Shown piece by piece: positions 1-14,707 of a stretch of DNA of 64,000 nt (its first letter is position 1; the number at the start of each line of letters is the position of its first letter). Under the pieces are notes generated by a model, which worked only from the letters and a program-made list of their open reading frames with translations, was not told the DNA's origin and did not search any database. Position numbers and translations under genes: made by a program. This DNA is from Streptomyces marokkonensis (GTDB lineage: Bacteria; Actinomycetota; Actinomycetes; Streptomycetales; Streptomycetaceae). Location of the stretch: the NCBI RefSeq assembly GCF_008312835.1, contig NZ_VSKS01000001.1, positions 1 to 64,000 on the forward strand. The letters are read 5' to 3'.

Positions 1-117
1 TTCGGTGGTCATAGCGTAGGGGAAACGCCCGGTTACATTCCGAACCCGGAAGCTAAGCCTTACAGCGCCGATGGTACTGCAGGGGGGACCCTGTGGGAGA
101 GTAGGACGCCGCCGAAC
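1..117 (+). rRNA. rrf: 5S ribosomal RNA, 5' end cut by window edge
   Basis: The sequence carries the typical actinobacterial 5S core (CCGAACCCGGAAGCTAAG at about 40-57) and the closing stem formed by TTCGGTGG at the left edge and CCGCCGAA at about 109-116. Only one or two 5' bases seem to be missing. It is the last gene of an rRNA operon whose 16S and 23S genes lie before the window. The exact 3' end is estimated from the stem. Confidence 0.95.
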
Positions 118-128
118 AATTCTTCAAA

Positions 129-170
129 GGGTTGGACCCCGAACTTCGGTTCAGGGTCCAACCCTTTTTT
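129..170 (+). terminator. Intrinsic terminator of the rRNA operon
   Basis: GGGTTGGACCC and GGGTCCAACCC form a long stem around a TTCG tetraloop, followed by six T residues. This is a textbook Rho-independent terminator placed about 12 bases after the 5S gene. Confidence 0.95.
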
Positions 171-216
171 GTTCTGCGTCACTTGAAGTTCACGTTGCGC
201 AACCAGCATCGCTCCC

Positions 217-894
217 ATGGGTACTGCTGCACTGCTCAGGGCCGCGGGTGTCGGAGTCGGTGACGAGGTCGTCGTACCTGCCTTCGGCAACGTGGAGGTT
301 GCCGAGGCCGTGACGATGACCGGGGCGCTGCCGGTGTTCGCCGACATAGATCCGGCGACGTACTGCCTGGAGCCGGCCGCGGTGGACGCGGCCGTGACTC
401 CGCGAACAGCGGCCGTCGTTGTCGTGCACCGCTTCGGCCGGCCCGCCGACGTCGGGCCCTTGCACGCACTGGGCCGGCGGCACGGGTTGCTGGTGCTGGA
501 GCACGGGGAGTCCGAGGCGCCGTACGACGAGATAGCGCAGCGGCGGGAGCGGGCGGCGTTCCTCGACGCCAAGCTGAGGGGTGTGCGGACGCCCGAGAGG
601 GGGGTCGGGCACACCTACCAGCAGTACGTCGTGCGGGTGCCGGGGAACGGGCGGCCCGACCGGGACGCCTTCGCACGGGCCATACGCGCCAAGGGCGTTG
701 AGTGCCGCGTCCCGGTGAAGACACCGGTGCACCGGCTGCCTGAGTTCCGGCGGTGTGTGTCCCTGCCCGAGACCGAGCGGGCTGCCGACGAGGCGCTCGC
801 GCTCCCGGTGGACGGCTCGCTGACCAAGAGGGAGATGCAGCGCATCGCGTCCGCCTGCAACGCGCTGGGCGGTCTGCTGCAACCGGCCGTCTGA
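217..894 (+). CDS. Truncated DegT/DnrJ/EryC1-type aminotransferase homologue, probably non-catalytic
   Basis: The 225 residues resemble parts of the DegT/DnrJ/EryC1/StrS PLP-dependent sugar aminotransferase fold, which is normally about 370-400 residues. The start GTAALLRAAGVGVGDEVVVP matches the family's GTxAL...GDEVI segment, so roughly 50-60 N-terminal residues are absent; an in-frame stop lies at 184-186. After VLEHGESEAP (equivalent to the conserved E-D-A-A-Q-A cofactor segment) the protein jumps to a C-terminal-like part (QRRERAAFLDAKL... HTYQQYVVRVP). The block that carries the catalytic PLP lysine is therefore missing. The frame is open, with normal codon bias, between the rRNA terminator and tRNA-Thr. 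It is either a decayed gene or a retained protein with a binding role; I see no catalytic competence. Confidence 0.7.
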   Translation: MGTAALLRAAGVGVGDEVVVPAFGNVEVAEAVTMTGALPVFADIDPATYCLEPAAVDAAVTPRTAAVVVVHRFGRPADVGPLHALGRRHGLLVLEHGESEAPYDEIAQRRERAAFLDAKLRGVRTPERGVGHTYQQYVVRVPGNGRPDRDAFARAIRAKGVECRVPVKTPVHRLPEFRRCVSLPETERAADEALALPVDGSLTKREMQRIASACNALGGLLQPAV

Positions 895-971
895 GCGTGG
901 TTGGGAGCACGGGGCTGCTCGGGGTATGATCTATTCCGTTGCCGCGAGGGAAACCTCGGAAGAGGCAACAG

Positions 972-1044
972 GCCCCTATAGCTCAGTCGGTAGAGCGTCT
1001 CCATGGTAAGGAGAAGGTCAACGGTTCGATTCCGTTTGGGGGCT
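972..1044 (+). tRNA. tRNA-Thr (anticodon GGT)
   Basis: A full cloverleaf can be folded: acceptor GCCCCTA with TGGGGGC, D stem GCTC/GAGC, anticodon stem TCTCC/GGAGA enclosing the loop ATGGTAA (anticodon GGT, reading ACC), and T stem AACGG/CCGTT with loop TTCGATT. The discriminator base is T and CCA is not encoded. Confidence 0.95.
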
Positions 1045-1049
1045 CCGAC

Positions 1050-1083
1050 AGAAAGGCCCCGCCCATTCGGGCGGGGCCTTTCT
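1050..1083. terminator. Bidirectional hairpin between tRNA-Thr and osaC
   Basis: AGAAAGGCCCCGCCC and GGGCGGGGCCTTTCT are perfect inverted repeats around a 4-base loop (ATTC). Symmetric A and T edges let it terminate both the tRNA (+) and osaC (-). Confidence 0.85.
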
Positions 1084-1106
1084 CATGTGCTTCGGCAGGG
1101 CGCCCG

Positions 1107-3851
1107 CTAATCCGTCTGCAGGCCGGGAACGCGCATCGCCAGAATGGCCATGTCGTCGGACGGCGCATCGGTGGCGAAGCGCTCCACGGCGCGCATGATG
1201 CGGGCGGCGACCGCCCCGGCCGTCAGGCCCGTGCAGGTCGTCAGGACCTCGGCCAGCCCGTCGTCGCCCAGCATCCGGGGGCCCTCGCGGCGTTCGGTGA
1301 CTCCGTCGGTGACGCAGAGGAGGACGTCTCCGGGATCGAGGGTGACCGTCTGCTCGTACAGGTCGAGGTCCTCCAGGACGCCGAGGAGGGGCTGCGGTTC
1401 GGCGGCCGGTTCGACCGTGCCGTCCTGGCGGAGACGGAGCGGGAGGGGGTGGCCCGCGCAGACCACCTTCAGTTCGGCGCTGCCGTCCTCCTGCGGGCGC
1501 ATCTCGCCGTACAGGAGGGTGAGGAAGCGGCTGCGGGCGCCCTCGTCGAGGATCGCGGAGTTGAGGCGCTCCAGGACCGCCGGGCCGCTCAGGCCCTCGC
1601 GGGCGAGCAGGCGGAGCGCGTGCCGGGCGAGGCCGGTGACGGCCGCCGCGTTCGGGCCCGTGCCGCAGACGTCGCCGATGGCGAAGCCGTAGGCGCCGTC
1701 GCTGATCGGGAAGAGGTCGTAGAAGTCGCCGCCGACCTCGTTGCCCTCGCCGGCCGCACGGTAGATGACCTCGACCTCGACGCCCTCGATGGCCGGCAGC
1801 TCCGGCGGCAGGAGGCTGCGCTGGAGGGACTGGCTGATGGCCGTGCGCTCGGAGTAGAGGCGGGCGTTGTCCAGGGCCAGGGCGGCCCGTCGGGAGAGGT
1901 CCTCGGCGAGCTCCAGGATCTCCTGGCGGAAATGCTCGTCGGCCGGCTTGCCGAGCGTGAGCATCCCGATGACGCGGTTGCGGGCGACCAGGGGGAGGAC
2001 CACGGTCTCGCCGCCGACCGCGGAGGCCGTGGCGAGCGTCGGGCCGATGCCCGTGGTGACCTGCCGGGACGGACCGCCACTGAGGCCGAGGCTGCGCATG
2101 GAGGAGCGCAGGGCCGCCTGGTGGGCGACCTCCGCCGGGGCCGACCAGACGCGGGCACCGGGGGTGGGAACCGGGTCCGGCGGGGGGATCTTCGACAGCA
2201 GGGACTTGATGCCGTCGATCAGCTCCTCGTCCTCGTGGAGCACGTAGGAGAGATACGGCTCGGCGGCCTGGTCGGCGATCGTGTAGACGGCGCACCAGGT
2301 GGCGAGGGTGGGGACGGTCATCTGGGCCATCAGGGCCAGGGTCTGGTCCCGGTCCAGGGTGCCGGCCAGCAGGTCGGAGGCCTCGACGAGGAAACTGAGC
2401 GAGCCGCGGCGCAGACGCTCCAGTTCGCCCAGGCGGGCCGACTCCACCGCGAGCGCGATGCGGTCCGCCGCGAACTGCAGGCGCAGCGCCTCCTCGTTGG
2501 AGTATCTGCCGGGCGCCTCGGCCGCTACGCCGAGGGAGCCGGTGAGGCGGCCCTCGACCTTCAGCGGGACGGTGACCACCGAGCGCATGCCGGTGCCGTT
2601 GAGGAGGGGGACCGCGCCGGCGACGGCGATGAGATCGTCGTGGACGGCGGGCATGCGGGCGGAGCCGTAGCGGCCGGGGCCCGCCTCGACGGGGACGCGG
2701 GCGAAGCGCTGGCGGGCCGAGGGGAGACCGGTGGAGGCACGGACCTCCAGTTCCGTCTCGTCGTCGGTGGCGAGGAGCAGGAAGGCGGAGTCGCCGTCGA
2801 GCATGTCGCGGGCGCGTTCCACGGTGCGCTGCAGCAGGCCGTCGAGGTCGTCCGGTGCGGGGGAGCCGATGAAGACCTCGAACGGGTCGGTGCTCTGGCC
2901 CTCGGAGCCGCTGTCGGCCGCGGGGCCGCGCAGCGGGGTCTGCAGAACCGCCCGTTCGTGGTCCCTCACGAGCAGACAGACGGTTGACGGCTCTCCGTCG
3001 GTGTCGCGGACGCGCAGGTGGGAGGCGTACACCGGGATCACCCGGCCGTGGGCGCCCCTTATGCCGTAGCTGCCCTCCCAGCGGGAGAGCCGCAGCGCGT
3101 CGGCGATGCCGGTGCCGGTGCCCGGGGTGTGCGGCCAGGCCGCGAAGTCGGTCAGCGGTTTGCCGGTGACCTGCTCGGCGGTGTAGCCGAACAGTTCCTC
3201 CGCGTCCTCGTTCCAGGCGGTGATGGAACCGACCCGGTCGATCTGGACGACGGCGACACGGACCCGGGTGTCGGCGAGCGGGAGGAGGTGGGCGGGCAGG
3301 GAGGGACCGGCCGCGCGGGTGCCGACCGGGCGCTCGGGAAGGTCGAGCTGGAACCAGACGGTCTTGTGGGTGGGCGTGTAGTCCACGCCCCAGTGGCCGG
3401 CCAGGGCCGCGCACAGCTGGAGTCCGCGGCCGCCCTCCCGGTCGGGGCTGCCCATGTTGACGGGCGAGCCCTGGAGGGGGACCTCCCGCTCCGGATACCG
3501 GTCGGCCACCTCGATCCGTACGCCGTCGTCGCTGCGCAGGCAGAGCAGGTCGGCGGAGGTGCCGGCGTGGACCACGGCGTTGGTGACCAGCTCGCTGGTG
3601 AGAACGACGGCGTCGTCGACGATGTCGCCGAAGCCCCAGCCCTGGAGGGTGTCGCGGACGAAGGAGCGGGCGCTCGCGACGGATCGTCCGACGGGCTCGA
3701 AGCTGGCGGCCGCGCGCGCGGTGATCACAGAACTCCTCGACCGGTTCTCGACGGGGTCTTCGTGGCCGACCGGCTCGCGCCGCTGGTGCGGCAGGCCGTC
3801 AGACGGCCGTGGGTCCGGGGGCTGCTCCCCCGGGATCAGTCCGGTGGTCAT
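1107..3851 (-). CDS. osaC: OsaC-like multidomain regulator: RsbW-type kinase, PAS, GAF and PP2C phosphatase
   Basis: A cytoplasmic protein of 914 residues. In order: an RsbW-like HATPase about residues 30-150 (LTSELVTNAVVHAG N-box, GGRGLQLC G-box), a PAS domain about 180-285, two GAF-like domains about 330-640, and a C-terminal SpoIIE/PP2C phosphatase about 680-910 with GGDFYD, GDVCGTG and VTDGVTE metal-site motifs. S. coelicolor OsaC is known to silence the general-stress sigma factor SigB after osmotic stress; that role is inferred here from architecture and from divergent osaA. The ATG at 3851 was preferred because GGAGGGG lies 11 bases upstream; an in-frame GTG at 3893 would add 14 residues. 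Kinase and phosphatase domains in one chain could allow both anti-sigma and anti-anti-sigma-phosphatase activity. Confidence 0.88.
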   Translation of the reverse strand: MTTGLIPGEQPPDPRPSDGLPHQRREPVGHEDPVENRSRSSVITARAAASFEPVGRSVASARSFVRDTLQGWGFGDIVDDAVVLTSELVTNAVVHAGTSADLLCLRSDDGVRIEVADRYPEREVPLQGSPVNMGSPDREGGRGLQLCAALAGHWGVDYTPTHKTVWFQLDLPERPVGTRAAGPSLPAHLLPLADTRVRVAVVQIDRVGSITAWNEDAEELFGYTAEQVTGKPLTDFAAWPHTPGTGTGIADALRLSRWEGSYGIRGAHGRVIPVYASHLRVRDTDGEPSTVCLLVRDHERAVLQTPLRGPAADSGSEGQSTDPFEVFIGSPAPDDLDGLLQRTVERARDMLDGDSAFLLLATDDETELEVRASTGLPSARQRFARVPVEAGPGRYGSARMPAVHDDLIAVAGAVPLLNGTGMRSVVTVPLKVEGRLTGSLGVAAEAPGRYSNEEALRLQFAADRIALAVESARLGELERLRRGSLSFLVEASDLLAGTLDRDQTLALMAQMTVPTLATWCAVYTIADQAAEPYLSYVLHEDEELIDGIKSLLSKIPPPDPVPTPGARVWSAPAEVAHQAALRSSMRSLGLSGGPSRQVTTGIGPTLATASAVGGETVVLPLVARNRVIGMLTLGKPADEHFRQEILELAEDLSRRAALALDNARLYSERTAISQSLQRSLLPPELPAIEGVEVEVIYRAAGEGNEVGGDFYDLFPISDGAYGFAIGDVCGTGPNAAAVTGLARHALRLLAREGLSGPAVLERLNSAILDEGARSRFLTLLYGEMRPQEDGSAELKVVCAGHPLPLRLRQDGTVEPAAEPQPLLGVLEDLDLYEQTVTLDPGDVLLCVTDGVTERREGPRMLGDDGLAEVLTTCTGLTAGAVAARIMRAVERFATDAPSDDMAILAMRVPGLQTD

Positions 3852-4265
3852 GTGTGCGGCCGCCCCTCCGATGCCCGCTCGTCTCCGTGCCACCGCCCAG
3901 GCCGGACGGACCGGCGTGGCTGGACAGCCGGATGCAAGGTTACTTACCTTCGCGGTCCGAGCGGATGCCGGTCCGCCGTGTTTCCGTCCGGAGGTGTCTG
4001 CTGTCCGGCGGGTGTGCGGACGATGTGCGAAGCTGCCGAACTGTTATGGCCTGGTTCGGTGGGGGTGAAACACTGGGCAGGCTTGTAGTGAAGGTCCTGG
4101 CAGGCGGTGTGTCCTCAGCGGCGGCTGGGCAGCAGCCCCGTGGCGGCGCCCGGGAACGTCGGGCGGGACATCGCAGTCATACGGGAAAAGCGCAGAAGCA
4201 ACGGGAACGCCCTGGTGGTGTGCCCGGGCACAGCGGTAACGGTCGACCCCTGCGGGAGGGACACA
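3852..4265. promoter_or_regulatory. Divergent control region between osaC and osaA
   Basis: About 410 bases separate the chosen start codons. The only structure I see is a short inverted repeat, AAGGT-N5-ACCTT, at 3936-3950, some 85-100 bases upstream of osaC. I could not recognise a confident -10/-35 pair or a SigB-type GGGTAC box. The osaA frame is open back to a GTG at 4107, so part of this region would be coding if that start were used. Confidence 0.4.
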
Positions 4266-9734
<5,469 letters not shown>

Positions 9735-10041
9735 GGCCGACGCCTGGAGGGTGCGCGAAGGTGAAGGGGAGCTTCGGTGTTCATCCCGAGTTGCTGAGGC
9801 GGTGCCCGCGAAGTCGTGTAGAAGTACGGGATCCGGGGAACCTTCTGGTCTCGCGCCGCGTTTCTGCTATGTGCACAGTGACATCACGGTGACAGGGTGT
9901 GGCGACAGGCGGGGTGCGGCTACGATGACCGGCACAAGGACGGGCGGCGCAAGGGAGTCGTCCCCTGGGGCGGTACCCACGGGTGCGTCCCCAGGTCCTG
10001 CGGACAGGGGAGGCCCCAAGCCGGGGCGAGGAGGGCGGGCC
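9735..10041 (+). promoter_or_regulatory. osaA-osaB intergenic region
   Basis: This 307-base gap holds no ORF with convincing features. GTGACATCACGGTGACAG at 9878-9895 contains two TGACA/TGACAT half-sites and could be an operator. osaB is transcribed separately and induced by salt in S. coelicolor, so a promoter is expected here, but I cannot point to a clear -10 box. An in-frame ATG at 9925 would extend OsaB by 39 residues. Confidence 0.35.
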
Positions 10042-10719
10042 ATGGTGCAGAAGGCCAAGATCCTCCTGGTCGATGACCGGCCGGAGAATCTGCTCGCGCT
10101 GGAGGCGATCCTCTCGGCGCTCGATCAGACACTGGTGCGGGCATCGTCCGGGGAGGAAGCACTCAAGGCACTGCTCACGGACGATTTCGCGGTCATCCTG
10201 CTGGACGTCCAGATGCCGGGCATGGACGGTTTCGAGACCGCCGCGCACATCAAGCGGCGGGAGCGGACCCGGGACATCCCGATCATCTTCCTCACCGCGA
10301 TCAACCACGGCCCGCACCACACCTTCCGCGGTTACGCGGCGGGTGCGGTCGACTACATCTCCAAGCCGTTCGATCCGTGGGTGCTGCGCGCGAAGGTGTC
10401 GGTCTTCGTCGATCTGTACATGAAGAACTGCCAGCTGAGGGAGCAGGCGTCGTTGCTGCGGCTCCAGCTGGAGGGCGGCGAGAAGGACGCCGGTGAGGCG
10501 AAGGAGCCGGCGGGGCTGCTCGCCGAGCTCTCGGCGCGGCTCGCGGCCGTCGAGGAACAGGCCGAGGCGCTGACCAAGCAGCTCAACGACGAGTCGACCG
10601 ATGCCGCCGCGGTGGCCACGGCCGCTCATCTGGAGCGCAAGCTCACGGGGCTGCGGCGGGCGCTGGACGCCCTGGAGCCCGGAACCGGCAGCGCGTCGTC
10701 GCTGCCCTCGCAGAACTGA
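10042..10719 (+). CDS. osaB: OsaB-like response regulator with coiled-coil output
   Basis: Residues 1-125 of this 225-residue protein form a receiver domain: ILLVDD acidic pocket, phospho-acceptor Asp55 in VILLDVQMPGMDG, and the conserved lysine in YISKPFDP. The remainder (about 140-215) is Glu/Ala/Leu-rich and predicted coiled coil, with no HTH, GGDEF or enzymatic output domain. It therefore probably acts by protein contact, as partner of the hybrid kinase upstream. The ATG at 10042 has a strong GAGGAGGG site 7-14 bases ahead. In S. coelicolor loss of OsaB blocks aerial growth at high osmolarity; the same function is inferred here. Confidence 0.87.
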   Translation: MVQKAKILLVDDRPENLLALEAILSALDQTLVRASSGEEALKALLTDDFAVILLDVQMPGMDGFETAAHIKRRERTRDIPIIFLTAINHGPHHTFRGYAAGAVDYISKPFDPWVLRAKVSVFVDLYMKNCQLREQASLLRLQLEGGEKDAGEAKEPAGLLAELSARLAAVEEQAEALTKQLNDESTDAAAVATAAHLERKLTGLRRALDALEPGTGSASSLPSQN

Positions 10720-10894
10720 GCCCCCGGACACGGGGCTTGGCCGGTCCGGCGGCGGGAACCGTCCCTGAGGATGCGTCAACTCCGCTTTGCGCTTGTCTCC
10801 GTGCGTCAGCTTCGCGCCTCGACGCGTGCGACACGAACGGGTGAAGCATCCGCCACGCGTGTCACCTGCCGTCTCCACCGGTAACCTCACACCC

Positions 10895-13621
10895 ATGGCC
10901 TCACGTCCCTCCGCAGCCAGGAAGCCGCCCGCGAAGAAGGCGGCCGCTTCCGCGAAGGCCCCGGCGAAGAAGGCCGTTGCCAAGAAGCCCCCGGCGAAGA
11001 GGGCTCCCGCCAAGAAGTCCCCGGCCAGGAAACCGGCGCCGGCCCCGAACCCGACCAGCGGCGTCTACCGTCTCGTACGCGCCCTGTGGCTGGGCCTCGC
11101 GCACGCCGTCGGCGCGGTCTTCCGCGGCATAGGGCAGGGCGCGAAGAACCTCGACCCCGCGCATCGCAAGGACGGTCTCGCGCTGCTGCTGCTCGGCATC
11201 GCCCTGATCGTCGCCGCCGGCACCTGGGCCGATCTGAAGGGCCCCGTCGGCGAACTCGTGGAGATCCTGGTCACCGGTGCCTTCGGCCGGCTCGACCTGC
11301 TGGTGCCGATCCTGGTGGCCGTCGTCGCCGTACGGTTCATCCGGCATCCGGAGAAGCCCGAGGCCAACGGACGGATCGTCATCGGTCTGTCCGCGCTCGT
11401 CATCGGCGTGCTCGGACAGATCCACATCGGATGCGGGTCGCCCGCCCGCGGCGACGGCATGCACGCCATAAGGGACGCCGGCGGGCTCATCGGCTGGGCC
11501 GCGGCCACGCCGCTGTCGTCCACCATGACCGACGTCCTCGCTGTGCCGCTGCTGGTGCTGCTCACGGTCTTCGGCCTGCTGGTCGTCACGGCCACGCCGG
11601 TGAACGCCATCCCGCAGCGCCTGCGCCTGCTCGGCGTGCGGCTCGGGCTCGTCCACGATCCCGAGCCGGAGGACTTCGGCGAGGACGACACGCGCTACGA
11701 GGAGCAGTGGCGCGAGGCGCTGCCCGCGAGCCGCCGCAGGAGACGGCCGGCCCCCGAGGAGTACGACCCCGGCAGCGCGGAGCAGGAGGCGCCGTCGCGG
11801 CGCCGCACGAGGCCGCGCAGGTCCGCGGTGCCGCAGCCCGACATGGACCGGCCCATGGACGCGGTGGACGTGGCCGCCGCCGCGGCCGCCGCGCTCGACG
11901 GAGCCGTGCTGCACGGCATGCCGCCCTCGCCGGTCGTCGCCGACCTGACCCAGGGCGTGAGCACCGGCGACCGCGAGCCGACCACTCCGACGCCGGTCCC
12001 GGCCGCCCGCCCGCAGCAGGACGGGCCGAAGGCGGAGAAGCGGAAGCAGGACAAGCCCCCGGCGGGCGTCCTGGACATGACCAAGGAACCGCCCCGCGAG
12101 CCCCGCGACCTGCCGGCCCGCGCGGAGCAGCTCCAGCTCTCCGGCGACATCACCTACTCCCTGCCCTCGCTCGACCTGCTCACCCGCGGCGGCCCGGGCA
12201 AGGCGCGCAGCGCGGCCAACGACGCCATAGTCGACGCCCTGCGGAAGGTGTTCACGGAGTTCAAGGTGGACGCCGCCGTCACCGGCTTCACCCGCGGCCC
12301 GACGGTCACCCGCTATGTCGTGGAACTCGGCCCGGCCGTGAAGGTCGAGCGGGTGACCGCGCTGACCAAGAACATCGCGTACGCCGTCGCCAGCCCGGAC
12401 GTGCGGATCATCAGCCCGATCCCCGGCAAGTCCGCCGTCGGCATCGAGATCCCCAACACCGACCGGGAGATGGTCAACCTCGGCGACGTGCTGCGGCTCG
12501 CGGAGTCCGCCGAGGACGACGACCCGATGCTGGTCGCCTTCGGCAAGGACGTCGAGGGCGGTTACGTGATGGACTCGCTGGCGAAGATGCCGCACATGCT
12601 GGTCGCCGGCGCCACCGGCTCCGGCAAGTCGTCCTGCATCAACTGCCTGATCACCTCGGTCATGATGCGGGCGACCCCGGAGGACGTCCGGATGATCCTG
12701 GTCGACCCCAAGCGCGTCGAGCTGACGGCGTACGAGGGCATCCCGCACCTGATCACGCCGATCATCACCAACCCCAAGCGGGCCGCCGAGGCGCTGCAGT
12801 GGGTCGTGCGCGAGATGGACCTGCGCTACGACGACCTGGCCGCCTACGGCTACCGCCACATCGACGACTTCAATCGCGCGGTGCGCGAGGGCAAGGCCAA
12901 GCCGCCCGAGGGCAGCGAGCGGGAGCTCCAGCCGTACCCCTACCTGCTGGTGATCGTCGACGAGCTGGCCGACCTGATGATGGTCGCCCCGCGTGACGTC
13001 GAGGACGCCATCGTGCGCATCACCCAGCTCGCGCGGGCGGCCGGCATCCACCTGGTGCTCGCCACCCAGCGGCCGTCGGTCGACGTCGTCACCGGCCTGA
13101 TCAAGGCGAACGTGCCGTCCCGGCTGGCGTTCGCCACCTCCTCGCTGGCGGACTCGCGGGTCATCCTCGACCAGCCGGGCGCCGAGAAGCTGATCGGCAA
13201 GGGCGACGGGCTGTTCCTGCCGATGGGGGCGAACAAGCCCACGCGCATGCAGGGCGCGTTCGTGACGGAGGAGGAGGTCGCGGCCGTCGTCCGGCACTGC
13301 AAGGACCAGATGGCGCCCGTCTTCCGCGACGACGTCACCGTGGGGACCAAGCAGAAGAAGGAGATCGACGAGGACATCGGCGACGACCTCGACCTGCTGT
13401 GCCAGGCGGCCGAGCTGGTCGTCTCCACCCAGTTCGGGTCGACGTCCATGCTCCAGCGCAAACTGCGCGTCGGCTTCGCCAAGGCCGGCCGGCTCATGGA
13501 CCTCATGGAGTCCCGGAACATCGTCGGGCCGAGCGAGGGTTCGAAGGCTCGTGACGTTCTTGTGAAGCCTGATGAGCTGGATGGCGTGCTCGCGGTGATC
13601 CGGGGGGAGTCTGAAGGGTAG
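10895..13621 (+). CDS. ftsK: FtsK/SpoIIIE-family DNA translocase
   Basis: A septal DNA pump of 908 residues. Residues 1-50 are an Ala/Lys/Pro-rich basic tail of AKKPPAK-like repeats; about four membrane segments follow (about 85-235); then a variable linker, the alpha/beta translocase motor with Walker A GATGSGKSS (Lys578), Walker B LLVIVDELADLM, and a C-terminal gamma winged helix that reads KOPS-like sequences (residues about 840-905). It clears chromosomes from sporulation septa in streptomycetes. The ATG at 10895 was chosen because the upstream in-frame extension is not FtsK-like. It stands alone, 175 bases after osaB. Confidence 0.95.
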   Translation: MASRPSAARKPPAKKAAASAKAPAKKAVAKKPPAKRAPAKKSPARKPAPAPNPTSGVYRLVRALWLGLAHAVGAVFRGIGQGAKNLDPAHRKDGLALLLLGIALIVAAGTWADLKGPVGELVEILVTGAFGRLDLLVPILVAVVAVRFIRHPEKPEANGRIVIGLSALVIGVLGQIHIGCGSPARGDGMHAIRDAGGLIGWAAATPLSSTMTDVLAVPLLVLLTVFGLLVVTATPVNAIPQRLRLLGVRLGLVHDPEPEDFGEDDTRYEEQWREALPASRRRRRPAPEEYDPGSAEQEAPSRRRTRPRRSAVPQPDMDRPMDAVDVAAAAAAALDGAVLHGMPPSPVVADLTQGVSTGDREPTTPTPVPAARPQQDGPKAEKRKQDKPPAGVLDMTKEPPREPRDLPARAEQLQLSGDITYSLPSLDLLTRGGPGKARSAANDAIVDALRKVFTEFKVDAAVTGFTRGPTVTRYVVELGPAVKVERVTALTKNIAYAVASPDVRIISPIPGKSAVGIEIPNTDREMVNLGDVLRLAESAEDDDPMLVAFGKDVEGGYVMDSLAKMPHMLVAGATGSGKSSCINCLITSVMMRATPEDVRMILVDPKRVELTAYEGIPHLITPIITNPKRAAEALQWVVREMDLRYDDLAAYGYRHIDDFNRAVREGKAKPPEGSERELQPYPYLLVIVDELADLMMVAPRDVEDAIVRITQLARAAGIHLVLATQRPSVDVVTGLIKANVPSRLAFATSSLADSRVILDQPGAEKLIGKGDGLFLPMGANKPTRMQGAFVTEEEVAAVVRHCKDQMAPVFRDDVTVGTKQKKEIDEDIGDDLDLLCQAAELVVSTQFGSTSMLQRKLRVGFAKAGRLMDLMESRNIVGPSEGSKARDVLVKPDELDGVLAVIRGESEG

Positions 13622-13873
13622 GCGCACGGGACACGGTCGTCACCTCCGGGCACCCGGGTGGCCGATCGTGACCTACCCGTAAGCGATCATTGAGCAACCC
13701 TTTCCCGTCGGCGTACGTCAAGTTGAGGGAAACGGCAAACTGCAGGCCCACCATCGGGATGTCGGGCCATTCCGATGGCGTACAAAGTCCGACCGCCCGG
13801 TTGCCCCATCCTCTTGTACCCCTCCTAGACTGAACCTCCAGCACAGGCGGCTACACGCTCGAAAGGCGCCCCC

Positions 13874-14707
13874 GTGTCCATCGGCAACTCCCCTGAAGAC
13901 GAGCGTCCCTTCGAAGACGTTTCCGAGGAAGCCCGCCCCTCCGTCGGCCGCGCGCTGCAGCAGGCACGCATCGCCGCCGGGCTCACCGTCGACGACGTCA
14001 GCACCGCCACCCGCGTCCGCATCGCCATCGTGCACGCCATCGAGGCGGACGACTTCACGCCCTGCGGCGGCGACGTCTACGCACGCGGGCACATCCGGAC
14101 CCTGGCCAAGGCCGTGGACCTCGATCCGGCCCCGCTGATCGCCCAGTTCGAGGCCGAGCACGGCGGGGGCCGTCCGGCCCCGACCCCGGCCGCCCCCCTC
14201 TTCGAGGCGGAACGCATCCGTCCGGAGCGGCGCGGCCCCAACTGGACCGCGGCCATGGTCGCCGCGATCGTCGTGGTGATCGGCTTCGTCGGATTCACGA
14301 TGGTCAAGGGCGACGACGACGGCGGCAAGGCGAACGTCGCCGACGGTGCCACACCCACCAAGTCCCCCTCGTCCACCCCCAAGTCCGAGAAGCCCGTCGT
14401 TCCCGAGCCGGAGCCGTCGGACAGCGCCATCGCCGCCGCCCCGCAGGACAAGGTGACGGTCCGGGTCACCGCGGCCGACGGACGCAGCTGGATCTCCGCC
14501 AAGGACCACAGCGGCCGGCTGCTCTTCGACGGACTGCTCAAGCAGGGCGATTCCAAGACGTTCCAGGACAGCTCCAAGATCAACCTGGTCCTCGGTGACG
14601 CCGGCGCGATCGACCTGTTCGTCAACGGCAAGAAGATCGAGGACGACTGGCAGCCGGGCGCGGTCGAGCGCCTGACCTACACCAAGGGCGACCCGCAGGC
14701 CGGATAA
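13874..14707 (+). CDS. RodZ-like membrane protein with HTH and DUF4115 domain
   Basis: A 277-residue protein with a RodZ-type helix-turn-helix at about 25-90 (GRALQQARIAAGLTVDDVS... GGDVYARGHIRTLAKAV), a proline-rich link, a single membrane helix at about 125-145 (MVAAIVVVIGFVGFTMV), a Ser/Pro/Lys-rich linker and an extracytoplasmic beta-rich DUF4115 domain (about 195-275). RodZ binds MreB-like filaments through the HTH in rods; in Streptomyces it may relate to polar or sporulation wall growth. The GTG start at 13874 follows a 252-base gap after ftsK. Position just before rimO is conserved in actinobacteria. Confidence 0.85.
   Translation: MSIGNSPEDERPFEDVSEEARPSVGRALQQARIAAGLTVDDVSTATRVRIAIVHAIEADDFTPCGGDVYARGHIRTLAKAVDLDPAPLIAQFEAEHGGGRPAPTPAAPLFEAERIRPERRGPNWTAAMVAAIVVVIGFVGFTMVKGDDDGGKANVADGATPTKSPSSTPKSEKPVVPEPEPSDSAIAAAPQDKVTVRVTAADGRSWISAKDHSGRLLFDGLLKQGDSKTFQDSSKINLVLGDAGAIDLFVNGKKIEDDWQPGAVERLTYTKGDPQAG

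Noticed and set aside
939-2987. 682-codon open frame across tRNA-Thr and antisense to osaC
   Set aside because: It starts through a tRNA gene and a terminator and shows only low-complexity Gly/Arg/Ala/Asp sequence; osaC on the other strand is complete.
3852-4265. SigB-type promoter for osaA or osaC
   Set aside because: No GGGTAC/T with a suitably spaced GTTT was seen on either strand, so not reported as a promoter.
10901-13627. 908-codon open frame antisense to ftsK
   Set aside because: High GC gives an open antisense frame; the sense frame has Walker motifs and the reverse has none.
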